IMG/VR virus record: IMGVR_UViG_3300046810_000563
Span: 1 to 21,270 of that record
DNA: 21,270 nt
Direction: 5' to 3' (one strand)
From: a virus
How positions within the stretch are numbered: position 1 is the stretch's first letter; every line of letters begins with the position of its first letter. Positions 1-7,706 of the stretch are shown piece after piece. The notes below the pieces were generated by a model, which was given only the letters and a program-made list of their open reading frames with translations, was not told the origin of the DNA and did not search any database. Position numbers and translations under genes: made by a program.

Positions 1-9
1 GGTGAGTCG

Positions 10-3000
10 ATGAACATTGCAGAACTCGGCGTCAAGATCGACTCGGCCGATGCAATCGAGGCCAAAACGAGCCTGGATGAAATGGCGAAGGCCGGCGGCC
101 GGGCCGAGCAGTCCGCTGTTTCGCTGATGAACGAAATGCAGGCGCTGGAGAAATCGCTTTCTACCAGCGCCAAGACCACGCAGGACCTTGCCCGACAGCG
201 CGATGCGTTGGCGAAGTTGACCAAGACCGGAGCTTATGGCGAAGCTGAGGCCGCAAAGATCTCGGCGCAGCTCGACAAGCAGCAGTTAGCGCTGGCCAAG
301 TCGGCCATGGATGAACAGAAGGCGCTGAATAGCCTGCTGGGCGCCATCGACCCCGCCCGCTCCGCGCTGGCGAAGCTGGATACGCAGGTCGAGCAATTGG
401 GCAAGCATCTGGATGCAGGCCGGATCAGCCAGGACCAGTACAACACTGCTCTGAGCAAGATCGACAAGGACTACGACAAGCTCAACAAAACCACCACAGG
501 CTTCGACAAGCTGCGCCTCGGCACGCGCCAGGCACAGGAAAACGTCGTTCAGTTGGGTAATGCGCTTTCCTCGGGTGATTGGGGGAGTGGTGTCCGTGCG
601 GTCACCCAGCTTGGAGCCGGCGCTGAAATATCTGCTGCGAGATTGCTGACCATGCTTGGTCCGCTGGCTTTAGCGGCTGCCGCCGTTGGGGTGCTCGCGT
701 ACTCTTACTACAAAGGCAGCGAGGAGCAGGACAGCTACAACAAATCGCTGATCCTGACGGGTAACTATGCTGGCGTCAGCGCTGGCCAGCTTGGCGACAT
801 GGCGCGCCAGGTTAGCGCCACAGTTGGCACCACCGGCCAAGCCGCTGAGGTACTTGCGCTGCTGGCCGGCAATGGAAAGATTGCTGGCGAGAGCTTTACG
901 GGCATCACTCAAGCCGCGGTCTCGATGCAGGAAGCGACCGGCAAGGCCGTGAGCGAGACTGTCGCCGAGTTCGCCAAGCTCGCCGACGACCCAGTCAAGG
1001 CATCTGCCGCGCTGAACGAGCAGTATCACTACCTTACTGCGTCGGTTTACTCGCAAATCACCGCGCTGGAGAAGCAGGGCGACCATGCCGGCGCCGTGAA
1101 GCTGGCCACCGAATCGTTCGCTGATGCAATCAACGAGCGCACGCCGAGAATCCTCGAGAACCTGAGTTTCTGGGAGAAGGGCTACAACGCCGTTGCTCGG
1201 GCTGCTGATGGACTGAAGAATATCGGGCGTAGCGATATCGGCGCCGATATCGAGCAGGCTCAACGCGACTTGGCCGGCGCACAGGCTGGCAATGTCGGCC
1301 TGTTCCAGAATAAACAGGAGATGATCGATCTCTACCAGAATCGTCTCAACATGCTGGAGGATCAGAAGGCTGCCGAAGCCGATATAGCCAAATGGCAAGG
1401 AGAGCAGGCGAAAGCTCAGGGCGATGCCGTCTCTTCAATGGCGAAGGTAGACGCACTCACCAAGTCAGCGTGGACGAATGAGCAAAAACGTACCGACGCG
1501 ATCAAGGAATACAAGCGGCAGCTCGAAGACATCCGCAAGGTCGCACCCAATGACCCGCGGCTGAATCAGGCGGCGATCGACAAGAACCTAGCGAACATCA
1601 ACGACCAGTTCAAAGACGCGAAAACGGCAGGTACTCAGGTCGATCTGACCGGCTTCAACAGTGCTAAGAACAACTTGGCAGCCATCAGTGAGGAGTACAA
1701 AAACGCCCAGAAGAAACTGGACGCCGCGCAGAAGGCCGGACTCGTTTCTCAAGCCGACTATGCCCTGAAACGCGAAGCGCTGATCGGCAACGAGCGAGAC
1801 GAAGTGACCACAGCCTACGAGGCTGAGATATCCGCGCTAGAAGCCGCGAAGTCGAAAAAGACCACCTCTGCCGCGCAAAGCATCCAACTGGACCAGAAGA
1901 TCGCCGACGCCCGCGCGGGAATGGTCAAAGCGCAGAAGGATGCGGACAGCCAGCTCGAGGTTCTGGCCACAAACGAAACTGGCCGCCTCGCTCGACAAGA
2001 GCGCGCCATAGCGACCTACGTTCAGGCCTTGGCTCAGCAGCAGCGAGCTCTGGAACTGGCAGGGCAGCGCGCGGTTCTTGGCGTCGGGCAGGGTGATCGC
2101 CAGAACGCGCTCAACAGTGAGCTGAACAGCCAGCAGGATCGGTTTGCTCAGCAGTCGCTGGAACTGGCAAACCAGAAATCCGATCCGTCGCGGAACATGT
2201 CGGAGGATGAGTTCGCCCGGAAGTCGCAGGCTCTCGCCGATGCGAACAAAGCTGCCACCGACCAAATCCGCCAGAACTACGCGGACGTGGAGGCTGCACA
2301 GGGTGATTGGACCAAGGGCGCGACATCGGCCTGGGCCAACTATCTGGACTCGGCGAGCAACATTGCCGGACAGACGAAAACCTTGTTCGGTAACGCTTTC
2401 AGTTCGATGGAGGACGCGATCGTCAACTTCGCCATGACCGGCAAGCTGTCGTTTGCTGACTTCACCAAGTCGATTCTCGCAGATATGGCGCGTATCGCTA
2501 CCCGTCAGGCCAGCTCGGCGTTGCTGAGCAGTCTCGTCGGCGCTGCCACCAGCTACTTCACTGGCGGTGGTGGCGGTAATGGGCTGGCGGCTGGCTCAGC
2601 AGGTGCAACGTCGTCGAATCTCGGCGCGTCCTCGGCAGGTTACTCCAGCACCTACTTCCCGCAGGCGCTCGGCGGTGCCTGGTCGTCGGGTGTGCAGATG
2701 TTCGCCAACGGCGGCGCCTTCACCAACAGCATCGTCAGCGCGCCGACCGCGTTCGGCATGGCCGGCGGCCGGGCGGGAGTCATGGGTGAGGCGGGGCCGG
2801 AGGCGATCATGCCGTTGACCCGAACTTCCAGCGGCAAGCTGGGCGTTCTCGCGGCTGGAGGTGGTTCCGGGACTGCAATCAGCATCAGCGCGCCGGTCAC
2901 GGTGGTGACCGAGGATCGCAGCTCTGAAGGCATGCAGATCGACCAACAAGCGCTTTCCAAAAACCTACAGTCGCAAATGCAGGCCGTGGCCGAGAAAGCC

Positions 3001-3060
3001 GTTGCTGACTCTTGGCGCGCGGGCGGTACCAGCTTCCGAAATGCAAATGGGAGGGCCTGA
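10..3060 (+). CDS. Tail length tape measure protein (lambda H-like)
   Basis: This 1016-aa protein should span the inside of the tail tube, set tail length and be ejected into the cell envelope during DNA entry. The first 200 residues and roughly residues 400-750 are long, charged, Ala/Gln/Lys-rich helices of coiled-coil type. A hydrophobic segment lies near residues 213-232. The C-terminal third holds the lambda tape-measure C-terminal domain (from about DWTKGATSAWANYL to a Gly-rich stretch), followed by GGRAGVMGEAGPEAIMPLTR, a tail typical of these proteins. The ATG has a modest GGTGAG ribosome site at the very edge of the window. The tail chaperone genes (lambda G/GT) are expected just to the left. 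The stop overlaps the start of the M-like gene. Confidence 0.95.
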   Translation: MNIAELGVKIDSADAIEAKTSLDEMAKAGGRAEQSAVSLMNEMQALEKSLSTSAKTTQDLARQRDALAKLTKTGAYGEAEAAKISAQLDKQQLALAKSAMDEQKALNSLLGAIDPARSALAKLDTQVEQLGKHLDAGRISQDQYNTALSKIDKDYDKLNKTTTGFDKLRLGTRQAQENVVQLGNALSSGDWGSGVRAVTQLGAGAEISAARLLTMLGPLALAAAAVGVLAYSYYKGSEEQDSYNKSLILTGNYAGVSAGQLGDMARQVSATVGTTGQAAEVLALLAGNGKIAGESFTGITQAAVSMQEATGKAVSETVAEFAKLADDPVKASAALNEQYHYLTASVYSQITALEKQGDHAGAVKLATESFADAINERTPRILENLSFWEKGYNAVARAADGLKNIGRSDIGADIEQAQRDLAGAQAGNVGLFQNKQEMIDLYQNRLNMLEDQKAAEADIAKWQGEQAKAQGDAVSSMAKVDALTKSAWTNEQKRTDAIKEYKRQLEDIRKVAPNDPRLNQAAIDKNLANINDQFKDAKTAGTQVDLTGFNSAKNNLAAISEEYKNAQKKLDAAQKAGLVSQADYALKREALIGNERDEVTTAYEAEISALEAAKSKKTTSAAQSIQLDQKIADARAGMVKAQKDADSQLEVLATNETGRLARQERAIATYVQALAQQQRALELAGQRAVLGVGQGDRQNALNSELNSQQDRFAQQSLELANQKSDPSRNMSEDEFARKSQALADANKAATDQIRQNYADVEAAQGDWTKGATSAWANYLDSASNIAGQTKTLFGNAFSSMEDAIVNFAMTGKLSFADFTKSILADMARIATRQASSALLSSLVGAATSYFTGGGGGNGLAAGSAGATSSNLGASSAGYSSTYFPQALGGAWSSGVQMFANGGAFTNSIVSAPTAFGMAGGRAGVMGEAGPEAIMPLTRTSSGKLGVLAAGGGSGTAISISAPVTVVTEDRSSEGMQIDQQALSKNLQSQMQAVAEKAVADSWRAGGTSFRNANGRA

Positions 3061-3398
3061 TGGCCATCGAGAAATTCACCTGGCCAACCCAGCGCGGGGA
3101 AACACCCGATATCAATTATCGGGTGCGCACCTCGAAGTTCGGCAACGGCTATGCGCAGAACGTCGGCGACGGCCCGAACAACAAAGAGGACTCCTATCCG
3201 ATCATCTATACCGGCCGGAAGGCCAAGGTGCAGCAGATCATGGCGTTCCTCGACCGGCATGCCGGGGCGAAAGCGTTTCTCTGGACAACGCCACTCGGTG
3301 AACTCGGTCTGTTCACCTGCAAAAATCCCGCTCCCACACCAATGGGCGGCGAGGTCTTCAAACTCACCGCCACGTTCGAGCGGGCATTCCAACCATAA
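3060..3398 (+). CDS. Minor tail protein, lambda M-like
   Basis: This 112-aa protein of the phage minor tail protein M family is part of the tail-tip complex under the tube. The chosen start is the ATG overlapping the tape-measure stop (TGATG), preceded by GGGAGGG. It gives the typical beginning MAIEKFTWPTQRGETPDINY. An in-frame ATG 48 nt upstream lies inside the tape-measure gene and is less likely. The length and the pattern (RVRTSKFGNGYAQ, a central DRHAGAKAFLWTTP segment, and a C-terminal KLTATFERAF strand) fit the family. It is followed 9 nt later by the L-like gene, which suggests translational coupling. Confidence 0.92.
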   Translation: MAIEKFTWPTQRGETPDINYRVRTSKFGNGYAQNVGDGPNNKEDSYPIIYTGRKAKVQQIMAFLDRHAGAKAFLWTTPLGELGLFTCKNPAPTPMGGEVFKLTATFERAFQP

Positions 3399-3407
3399 GG
3401 GGTAATC

Positions 3408-4157
3408 ATGCCGCTGATCAGTGACATCCAGGTGCTAGAGCCTGGCAGCGAAGTGCTGCTCTTTGAATTGGACGGCACGGATTACGGCGCGGATGTACTG
3501 CGCTTCCACGGGCACGCAATACCGCACACGCCGGCCGAGTTGATTGCCGCCGGCGACGATGCCGACCAACTGCCGGCGAAGGCGATCTACTGGCAGGGCA
3601 ACGAGTACAGCGCCTGGCCGATGCAGATCGACGGCATCGAGGCGAACGGCGACGGCACGGCGGTACGACCGACGCTGTCGGTGGGCAACGTCAACGGACG
3701 CATCACCGCGCTCTGTCTGGCCTTCGAAGATCTGCTCGAGTTCAAACTGACGATGTGCCACACGCTCGGCACTTACCTCGATGCTGCCAACTTCCCGGTC
3801 GGCAACCCGACGGCCGACCCAACCCAAGAGACGATCGAGGTCTGGTACATCGACCAGAAAACGAACGAAGACGGGGAGACTGTCAGCTGGGAGCTTGCCA
3901 GCCCGGGCGACGTCGGCAATGAGTCGATTGGCAGGCAGGCCACGACCCTGTGCCACTGGTGCCTCACTGGCGGCTATCGCGGCCCGAACTGCGGTTACAC
4001 CGGGCCATACGTCACGAAGGATGGCGTGATCACCGACAACCCCGAACTGGACGAGTGCGATGCCACGCTTGGCAAGGGTTGCATTCCTCGTTTCGGCGAG
4101 GGAAATCCGTTGCCGTTCGGCGGATTTCCCGCTGTGAGTTTGATCGCAAGGAGCTGA
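3408..4157 (+). CDS. Minor tail protein, lambda L-like, with iron-sulfur cysteines
   Basis: This 249-aa tail-tip protein matches lambda gpL. The C-terminal domain carries cysteines at 182, 185, 195, 217 and 225. The last four have nearly the spacing of the four cysteines that bind an iron-sulfur cluster in the lambda protein. The C-terminus (NPLPFGGFPAVSLIARS) has the usual family ending, so the gene is complete despite the insertion that follows. The ATG is preceded by AAGGGG at good distance. An AAGGAG just before the stop (4148-4153) looks like a ribosome site for the next tail gene, K, but the K start now lies about 770 bp away. Confidence 0.93.
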   Translation: MPLISDIQVLEPGSEVLLFELDGTDYGADVLRFHGHAIPHTPAELIAAGDDADQLPAKAIYWQGNEYSAWPMQIDGIEANGDGTAVRPTLSVGNVNGRITALCLAFEDLLEFKLTMCHTLGTYLDAANFPVGNPTADPTQETIEVWYIDQKTNEDGETVSWELASPGDVGNESIGRQATTLCHWCLTGGYRGPNCGYTGPYVTKDGVITDNPELDECDATLGKGCIPRFGEGNPLPFGGFPAVSLIARS

Positions 4158-4160
4158 TAG

Positions 4161-4256
4161 AATAGGCCTGTGCGGCTAGGTTGATCCCCGAAAAGCCGGC
4201 CCCTAACCGGCCTGCCGCACTCTATTAGTTAGGGCTTCATACTGTAGGGGTGTGAA
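4161..4256 (+). promoter_or_regulatory. Structured RNA leader of the HNH cassette
   Basis: The 96 nt between the L-like gene and the HNH gene can fold strongly. AATAG pairs with CTATT and GTGCGGC with GCCGCAC, giving a long closing stem (about 4161-4229). Inside it GCCGG and CCGGC form a hairpin. A second hairpin pairs TTCATAC (4236-4242) with GTGTGAA (4250-4256), with one G-U pair, and ends at the HNH start codon. Its 7-nt loop is G-rich (TGTAGGG), so the likely ribosome site lies in loop and stem. This could limit HNH translation or be part of a mobile cassette. I see no group I intron core. Function is inference; the complementarity is seen directly. Confidence 0.55.
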
Positions 4257-4880
4257 ATGAAAGGCAAAAAGACAGACCTGCTCGGCAGGTTGTTCGGCCG
4301 CTTGATTGTGACTGAAGAGTCGCCATCCGTAGGGCGCAAAGCGCACTGGGTGTGCCGCTGTGAATGCGGAACCGTCAAGGTTGTTGGCGCGGATGCTTTA
4401 ACCAGAGGGGCCACACTTTCATGCGGCTGCCTAAAGAAAGAACTTGCTACGACGCATGGGCTGTTTGGTCATGAGCTTTATCAGACCTGGGCCAATATGC
4501 GCGATCGATGCGAGAACGAAAAATGCAAAGATTTTCCAAACTACGGGGCTCGCGGCATACGCGTATGCGATGAGTGGAAAGATTTCGCTGTATTCGTTAG
4601 TGACATGGGCCCGCGGCCAAAAGGGCACACCATTGAGCGTGTTGATGGAAGCATGGGGTATTCGCCGGGCAATTGTGTTTGGGCAACAACGCAAACACAG
4701 AACAGAAACAAAAGGACGAACCTAACACTGCGTCTTGGTGATACCGAAATGTGCGCCAGTAGGTGGGCAGAGCAAACAGGAATTCCGCTGCATGTTATCT
4801 GCGAGCGGAAAGCTATCGGATGGTCAGACGAGGATGCGGTGACAAAATCCGTCAGGCGCTACACCAAAAAAACAGCATAA
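4257..4880 (+). CDS. HNH-type homing endonuclease-like protein
   Basis: This 207-aa protein belongs to a widespread phage family of free-standing HNH (sometimes HNH/AP2) proteins. The N-terminal part has Cys pairs that may bind zinc (C33, C35, C37, C56, C58). The middle part (about 70-152) has the family block YQTWANMRDRC, then YGARGIRVCDEW, then HTIERVDGSMGYSPGNCVWAT with H124 as likely metal ligand, and NRNKR. The C-terminal 50 residues (WAEQTGIPLHVICERKAIGW) look like a small DNA-binding helix-turn-helix. It sits alone between two tail genes, with its own structured leader and terminator, as expected of a selfish insertion. Whether it still cuts DNA is unknown. Confidence 0.82.
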   Translation: MKGKKTDLLGRLFGRLIVTEESPSVGRKAHWVCRCECGTVKVVGADALTRGATLSCGCLKKELATTHGLFGHELYQTWANMRDRCENEKCKDFPNYGARGIRVCDEWKDFAVFVSDMGPRPKGHTIERVDGSMGYSPGNCVWATTQTQNRNKRTNLTLRLGDTEMCASRWAEQTGIPLHVICERKAIGWSDEDAVTKSVRRYTKKTA

Positions 4881-4881
4881 C

Positions 4882-4905
4882 AAAGGGCGCTTAGGTGCCC
4901 TTTTT
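4882..4905 (+). terminator. Intrinsic terminator after the HNH gene
   Basis: AAAGGGC (4882-4888) pairs with GCCCTTT (4897-4903) and the T-run continues to 4905. It begins one base after the HNH stop. It would stop late transcription before K unless the polymerase is antiterminated or reads through. Confidence 0.7.
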
Positions 4906-4920
4906 ATTGGGCTCATAAAA

Positions 4921-5685
4921 ATGCAGAAGAACCTCCTAAAGGCATTTACCGATCACGCTGCAGAAACGTATCCGAATGAGGCGTGCGGGCTTGTGGTTCG
5001 TGACGGCAGGTCGCGGAGATACATCAGGTGCACGAACGCGGCCAAGGACAGGTCTGAGCAGTTCAGTATTCCACCGGAGGAGTACGCAGCGGCTGAGGAT
5101 ATTGGGGAAGTCCTTGGGGTATTTCACAGCCACCCAGACGCGACGAGCCGACCCTCTCCGGCAGACCTTGCCATGTGCTGCGCTACGGCTTTGCCATGGT
5201 GGATTCTCAGTTGGCCCGAAGGAGACTTCAGGGAAGTGCTGCCGGAACCGCTAACTCCGCTGTTGAAACGGCCATTCGTGCACGGCGCTTGGGACTGCTG
5301 GCAGGTCTGCGCCGATTGGTACAAGCGCGAGTGGGGGCTGGAGTTCGAAGCTTTCAAACGCGCCGATGGGTGGTGGGAGAGCAAGGACAACACCAGCCTG
5401 TACGAAGCTAACTACGAGGCGGCCGGCTTCTACCGAGTTGACCAGCCACAGCGCGGCGACATGATCGTGATGGAAGTGGGGCGCACGGTGTACCCGAACC
5501 ACGCCGGAATCTTTTTAGGTGCGGATCCGACATTGCCCGGAGAAGATGCCGCGACGTTCGGCCCCGGGCCTTTCCTGTTGCACCACCTGTACAGCAGACC
5601 GTCAGAAGTTATCGTTTTCGGTGGGCCGTGGCTCGACCGGACACGCCTGATTCTCAGGCACAGAGGGGCAGGATTAAGCACATAA
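4921..5685 (+). CDS. Tail assembly protein, lambda K-like (JAMM + NlpC/P60 domains)
   Basis: This 254-aa protein is needed to assemble the tail tip and probably acts as a peptidase at the cell wall during infection. The N-terminal half is a JAB/JAMM metallopeptidase: E20, the HSHP motif (H69, H71) and S79...D82 are all present. The C-terminal half is an NlpC/P60 cysteine peptidase with C126 (HGAWDCWQV) and a later catalytic His in NHAGIFLG. The ATG begins a typical K protein (MQKNLLKAFTDHAAETYPNE). Only weak GGG stands upstream, and it overlaps the region just after the HNH terminator. In related phages K follows L directly; here the HNH cassette separates them. Confidence 0.93.
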   Translation: MQKNLLKAFTDHAAETYPNEACGLVVRDGRSRRYIRCTNAAKDRSEQFSIPPEEYAAAEDIGEVLGVFHSHPDATSRPSPADLAMCCATALPWWILSWPEGDFREVLPEPLTPLLKRPFVHGAWDCWQVCADWYKREWGLEFEAFKRADGWWESKDNTSLYEANYEAAGFYRVDQPQRGDMIVMEVGRTVYPNHAGIFLGADPTLPGEDAATFGPGPFLLHHLYSRPSEVIVFGGPWLDRTRLILRHRGAGLST

Positions 5686-5759
5686 TGTTGGAGAGTTTTC
5701 CGTGGTGGAGGCAAAGACCGTCAAATGATAATCTTATTTTTTTCAGACGATGGATCGCA

Positions 5760-6158
5760 ATGATCGACAAGCTTCTAACTACTGCACTTGCATGCGCTGT
5801 TTTGCTCGGCTCCCCATCTGCAATGGCTTGGACTGATGACGGTGGGAAGATAGTTTTTAGTCGTGGCGAAATAGACCATTGTTCGCAACTAGCCCTCGAC
5901 GCTGGCGCGTTAATGCTCGGCAGGCAGGCAAATGAGCCGCCTTATTTTGATCGAGACCAATATGAAGTGCCATCAGCGGCGAGAAAAAGCATGCGGGAAA
6001 GTTTGTCACGAATGGTGCTTACCTACCCCGTACGAGACACTACTGAAGAAAGGCAGAACGATCTTAAGGGCTTTATGAAGTCGGCGAAGCTGATCTGCAT
6101 AAAAGCCTATATGGAGTCGGTTCCTGCGAGCCCTCACGCACAGACAGCAGCACCCTGA
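5760..6158 (+). CDS. Secreted protein of unknown function (prophage cargo)
   Basis: This 132-aa protein is not recognised. It has a clear Sec signal peptide (MIDKLLTTALACAVLLGSPS, cleavage expected after AMA at residue 23). The mature protein of about 109 residues contains two cysteines (C41, C113) that could form a disulfide in the periplasm. An in-frame ATG at 5685 overlaps the K stop and would add 25 residues (MLESFPWWRQRPSNDN...). I prefer 5760 because it puts the signal peptide at the N-terminus, but its ribosome site is weak. The AT-richer sequence at 5725-5750 could hold a promoter. Its place inside the tail operon and its export suggest a lysogen-expressed moron acting at the envelope. 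That is inference. Confidence 0.65.
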   Translation: MIDKLLTTALACAVLLGSPSAMAWTDDGGKIVFSRGEIDHCSQLALDAGALMLGRQANEPPYFDRDQYEVPSAARKSMRESLSRMVLTYPVRDTTEERQNDLKGFMKSAKLICIKAYMESVPASPHAQTAAP

Positions 6159-6232
6159 CCCTTTCGGTGCACAAATTTTTGCACGCTTCCAGCGGGTGTT
6201 ACATTGCCAGCATTTCCACAGGAGTGACCTGC

Positions 6233-6298
6233 ATGAAATTGATCGTAGGAGCGCTGGCGGTGCTGGGTGCAGCGCCCGTTTTGTCATCGGGGGCGTAA
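6233..6298 (+). CDS. 21-codon ORF encoding a bare signal-peptide-like segment
   Basis: ATG at 6233 has a good GGAG site 8 nt upstream and encodes MKLIVGALAVLGAAPVLSSG followed by A and a stop, so it is almost only a hydrophobic export signal. Its stop is immediately followed by the ATG of the next gene (TAAATG). The first 13 codons resemble the start of the lipoprotein gene at 6628 (MRILIGALALALLAGC), including a shared GGAGCGCTGGCG. It may be a decayed lipoprotein gene, or a leader peptide coupling translation of the next gene. A possible promoter lies upstream: TTGCAC near 6178 with an extended -10-like TGTTACATT. Confidence 0.4.
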   Translation: MKLIVGALAVLGAAPVLSSGA

Positions 6299-6625
6299 AT
6301 GGAGCTGTCTCGCCTCAATGAGCTCTTTTTCGAGAACAACTGCGTAGCTTCGATGCGGCTCGAAATGGTGGATTTCAAATACAACCTCACGCTGACCATG
6401 TCTTCCGCCGATGATCCAGAAACCGAGGGTGTGACGGCTGTTTTTCATGACGTGAGCGCACTGAAGCTATGCGGCTTCGGTGGCGGGCTAACCCAATTCA
6501 TGGACCTCGTCGTGACTCGCATCGACGACGGCCTCGATAGAATTCGGTACGAGCTGAGGGATAGTGAGGATGAAAAAATCTCGTTCTATTTCTTCACCTT
6601 CAGCGTGCGTGACCACAAGGAGTAA
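6299..6625 (+). CDS. Small cytoplasmic protein of unknown function (prophage cargo)
   Basis: This 108-aa acidic protein has no signal peptide or membrane segment. It alternates strand-like stretches (MRLEMVDFKYNLTLTM, DRIRYELRD, ISFYFFTFSV) with a Gly-rich turn (KLCGFGGGLTQF). The pattern recalls small single-domain bacterial proteins found beside immunity-type genes, but I cannot name a family. It starts directly after the stop of the 21-codon ORF, which carries the ribosome site, so the two are probably translationally coupled. It ends 2 nt before the lipoprotein gene, forming one cargo operon. Confidence 0.65.
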   Translation: MELSRLNELFFENNCVASMRLEMVDFKYNLTLTMSSADDPETEGVTAVFHDVSALKLCGFGGGLTQFMDLVVTRIDDGLDRIRYELRDSEDEKISFYFFTFSVRDHKE

Positions 6626-6627
6626 AT

Positions 6628-7050
6628 ATGCGGATTTTGATAGGAGCGCTGGCGTTAGCGCTTTTGGCGGGGTGTGCGACTTCGCCGACGCCTTCCAATG
6701 AAGCCAAGCAGGCGCCGGCCAGCCAGCTGTCGGCCTACCAGGCCAAGCCATCAGGGGCATATGGGACACTGCAAGTGATCCAGGACTCTGGGCAGACCGG
6801 AAGCCTTTGTTCAATGGCCGTTTTTATCGATGGCAAACAAGCCGCCAAGCTCGACCCGGGTCAGAAGGCATCTTTCTATCTGCCGCCTGATTCGGTTTCA
6901 GTTGGCGCCGCTTACACCGGCTCTGGCATCTGCTCCATGGGTGCAGCCCGAGTGGAGCGGGAAGCGATCGTGAAAGACGGCGCGGTCAAGAAATACCGAG
7001 TTTTCACCGGGGGCGATGGGCAGATCGACATACTGCCCACGACTCTCTGA
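6628..7050 (+). CDS. Prophage-encoded lipoprotein (possible superinfection exclusion)
   Basis: This 140-aa protein has a type II signal peptide: MRILIGALALALLAGC with lipobox LAGC and the lipidated Cys at 16. Residues 17-45 are a Ser/Pro/Ala/Gln-rich linker. The rest looks like a compact beta domain with two similar CSM segments (GSLCSMAVFIDGK and SGICSMGAARVE) that may be joined by a disulfide. AAGGAG overlaps the end of the preceding gene, at good distance to the ATG. It is the last gene of the cargo block and is followed by a strong terminator. Phage lipoproteins in such positions often block receptors or DNA entry by related phages. This role is inference; no specific family was recognised. 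Confidence 0.75.
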   Translation: MRILIGALALALLAGCATSPTPSNEAKQAPASQLSAYQAKPSGAYGTLQVIQDSGQTGSLCSMAVFIDGKQAAKLDPGQKASFYLPPDSVSVGAAYTGSGICSMGAARVEREAIVKDGAVKKYRVFTGGDGQIDILPTTL

Positions 7051-7054
7051 ACAG

Positions 7055-7075
7055 ACCGCCTCCGGGCGGTTTTTT
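7055..7075 (+). terminator. Intrinsic terminator closing the cargo block
   Basis: ACCGCC (7055-7060), loop TCCG, GGCGGT (7065-7070) and a following T-run. It lies 4 nt after the lipoprotein stop and 17 nt before the start of the I-like gene. Confidence 0.85.
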
Positions 7076-7092
7076 ATTGCTTGGAGAATGGC

Positions 7093-7701
7093 ATGTGCTC
7101 AGCAATTACCTACACGCCAATGACGAAAGTCATGTTGTCCGGCTCGCTTGCGAAGAAGTTTTTTCGAAGCAAGGCATTCCTTCTCGACGGCGGATCGGCC
7201 GTGGAGGTGTTCCGTGCGCTCAATGCGACCGTTGATGGTTTCGCTGAGGAAATTAAACGATTGGAGCGCCTTGGACTGAAGTTTGCGATCTTCCGGAATC
7301 GCGCAAACATCGGAATGGACGGATTCGATCTTGGCGGCACACGAGAAATCCGCATTGTTCCAGTGATTGGTGGCAGCAAGCGTGCCGGGGGGTTACAGAC
7401 CATTATCGGCACAGTGATGATCGCCGCAGCCTATGTACTGTCATTCACTCCGTTTGCAGCCGCATCGCCGTTTTTGTATGCGGCCGGCGCGTCGATGGCG
7501 ATCGGTGGCGTTATTCAAATGCTCAGCCCCCAAGCCTCAGGCCTGAAGCAAAGCGCCTCCCCCGAAAACTCCCCGTCGTACGCCTTCGGCAGCGCCAAGA
7601 ACACCACGGCCAGCGGCAACCCGGTACCGATCTGCATCGGAGAGCGCCGGTGGGGTGGAATGATCATCTCAGCCTCCATCCTGGCTGAGGACAAAGTGTA
7701 A
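7093..7701 (+). CDS. Tail assembly protein, lambda I-like
   Basis: This 202-aa protein of the lambda tail I family is required for tail-tip assembly with J, K and L. The N-terminal ~95 residues form the soluble domain (VMLSGSLAKKFFRSKAFLLD, REIRIVPVIGGSKRAGGLQT). Two hydrophobic stretches follow (about 101-122 and 126-145). The end is a Gly/Ser/Pro-rich segment with GNPVPICIGERRWGGMIISA, typical of the family. I chose ATG 7093, with GGAG 6 nt upstream. A TTG at 7081 would lengthen it by 4 residues but lacks support. Its own operon has been split from K by the cargo block and from J by the reverse-strand gene. Confidence 0.92.
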   Translation: MCSAITYTPMTKVMLSGSLAKKFFRSKAFLLDGGSAVEVFRALNATVDGFAEEIKRLERLGLKFAIFRNRANIGMDGFDLGGTREIRIVPVIGGSKRAGGLQTIIGTVMIAAAYVLSFTPFAAASPFLYAAGASMAIGGVIQMLSPQASGLKQSASPENSPSYAFGSAKNTTASGNPVPICIGERRWGGMIISASILAEDKV

Positions 7702-7706
7702 AAAGT

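Noticed and set aside
670-1398. 242-codon frame on the - strand within the tape measure gene
   Set aside because: Shadow of the coding strand; no ribosome site and no recognisable domain.
2590-2960. Small frames in the 3' part of the tape measure on both strands
   Set aside because: All lie inside the conserved C-terminal tape-measure region and lack start signals.
4161-4920. Group I intron carrying the HNH gene
   Set aside because: Only about 96 + 40 nt lie outside the ORF and I see no P7/P3 core; too short for a standard group I intron. Splicing remains untested.
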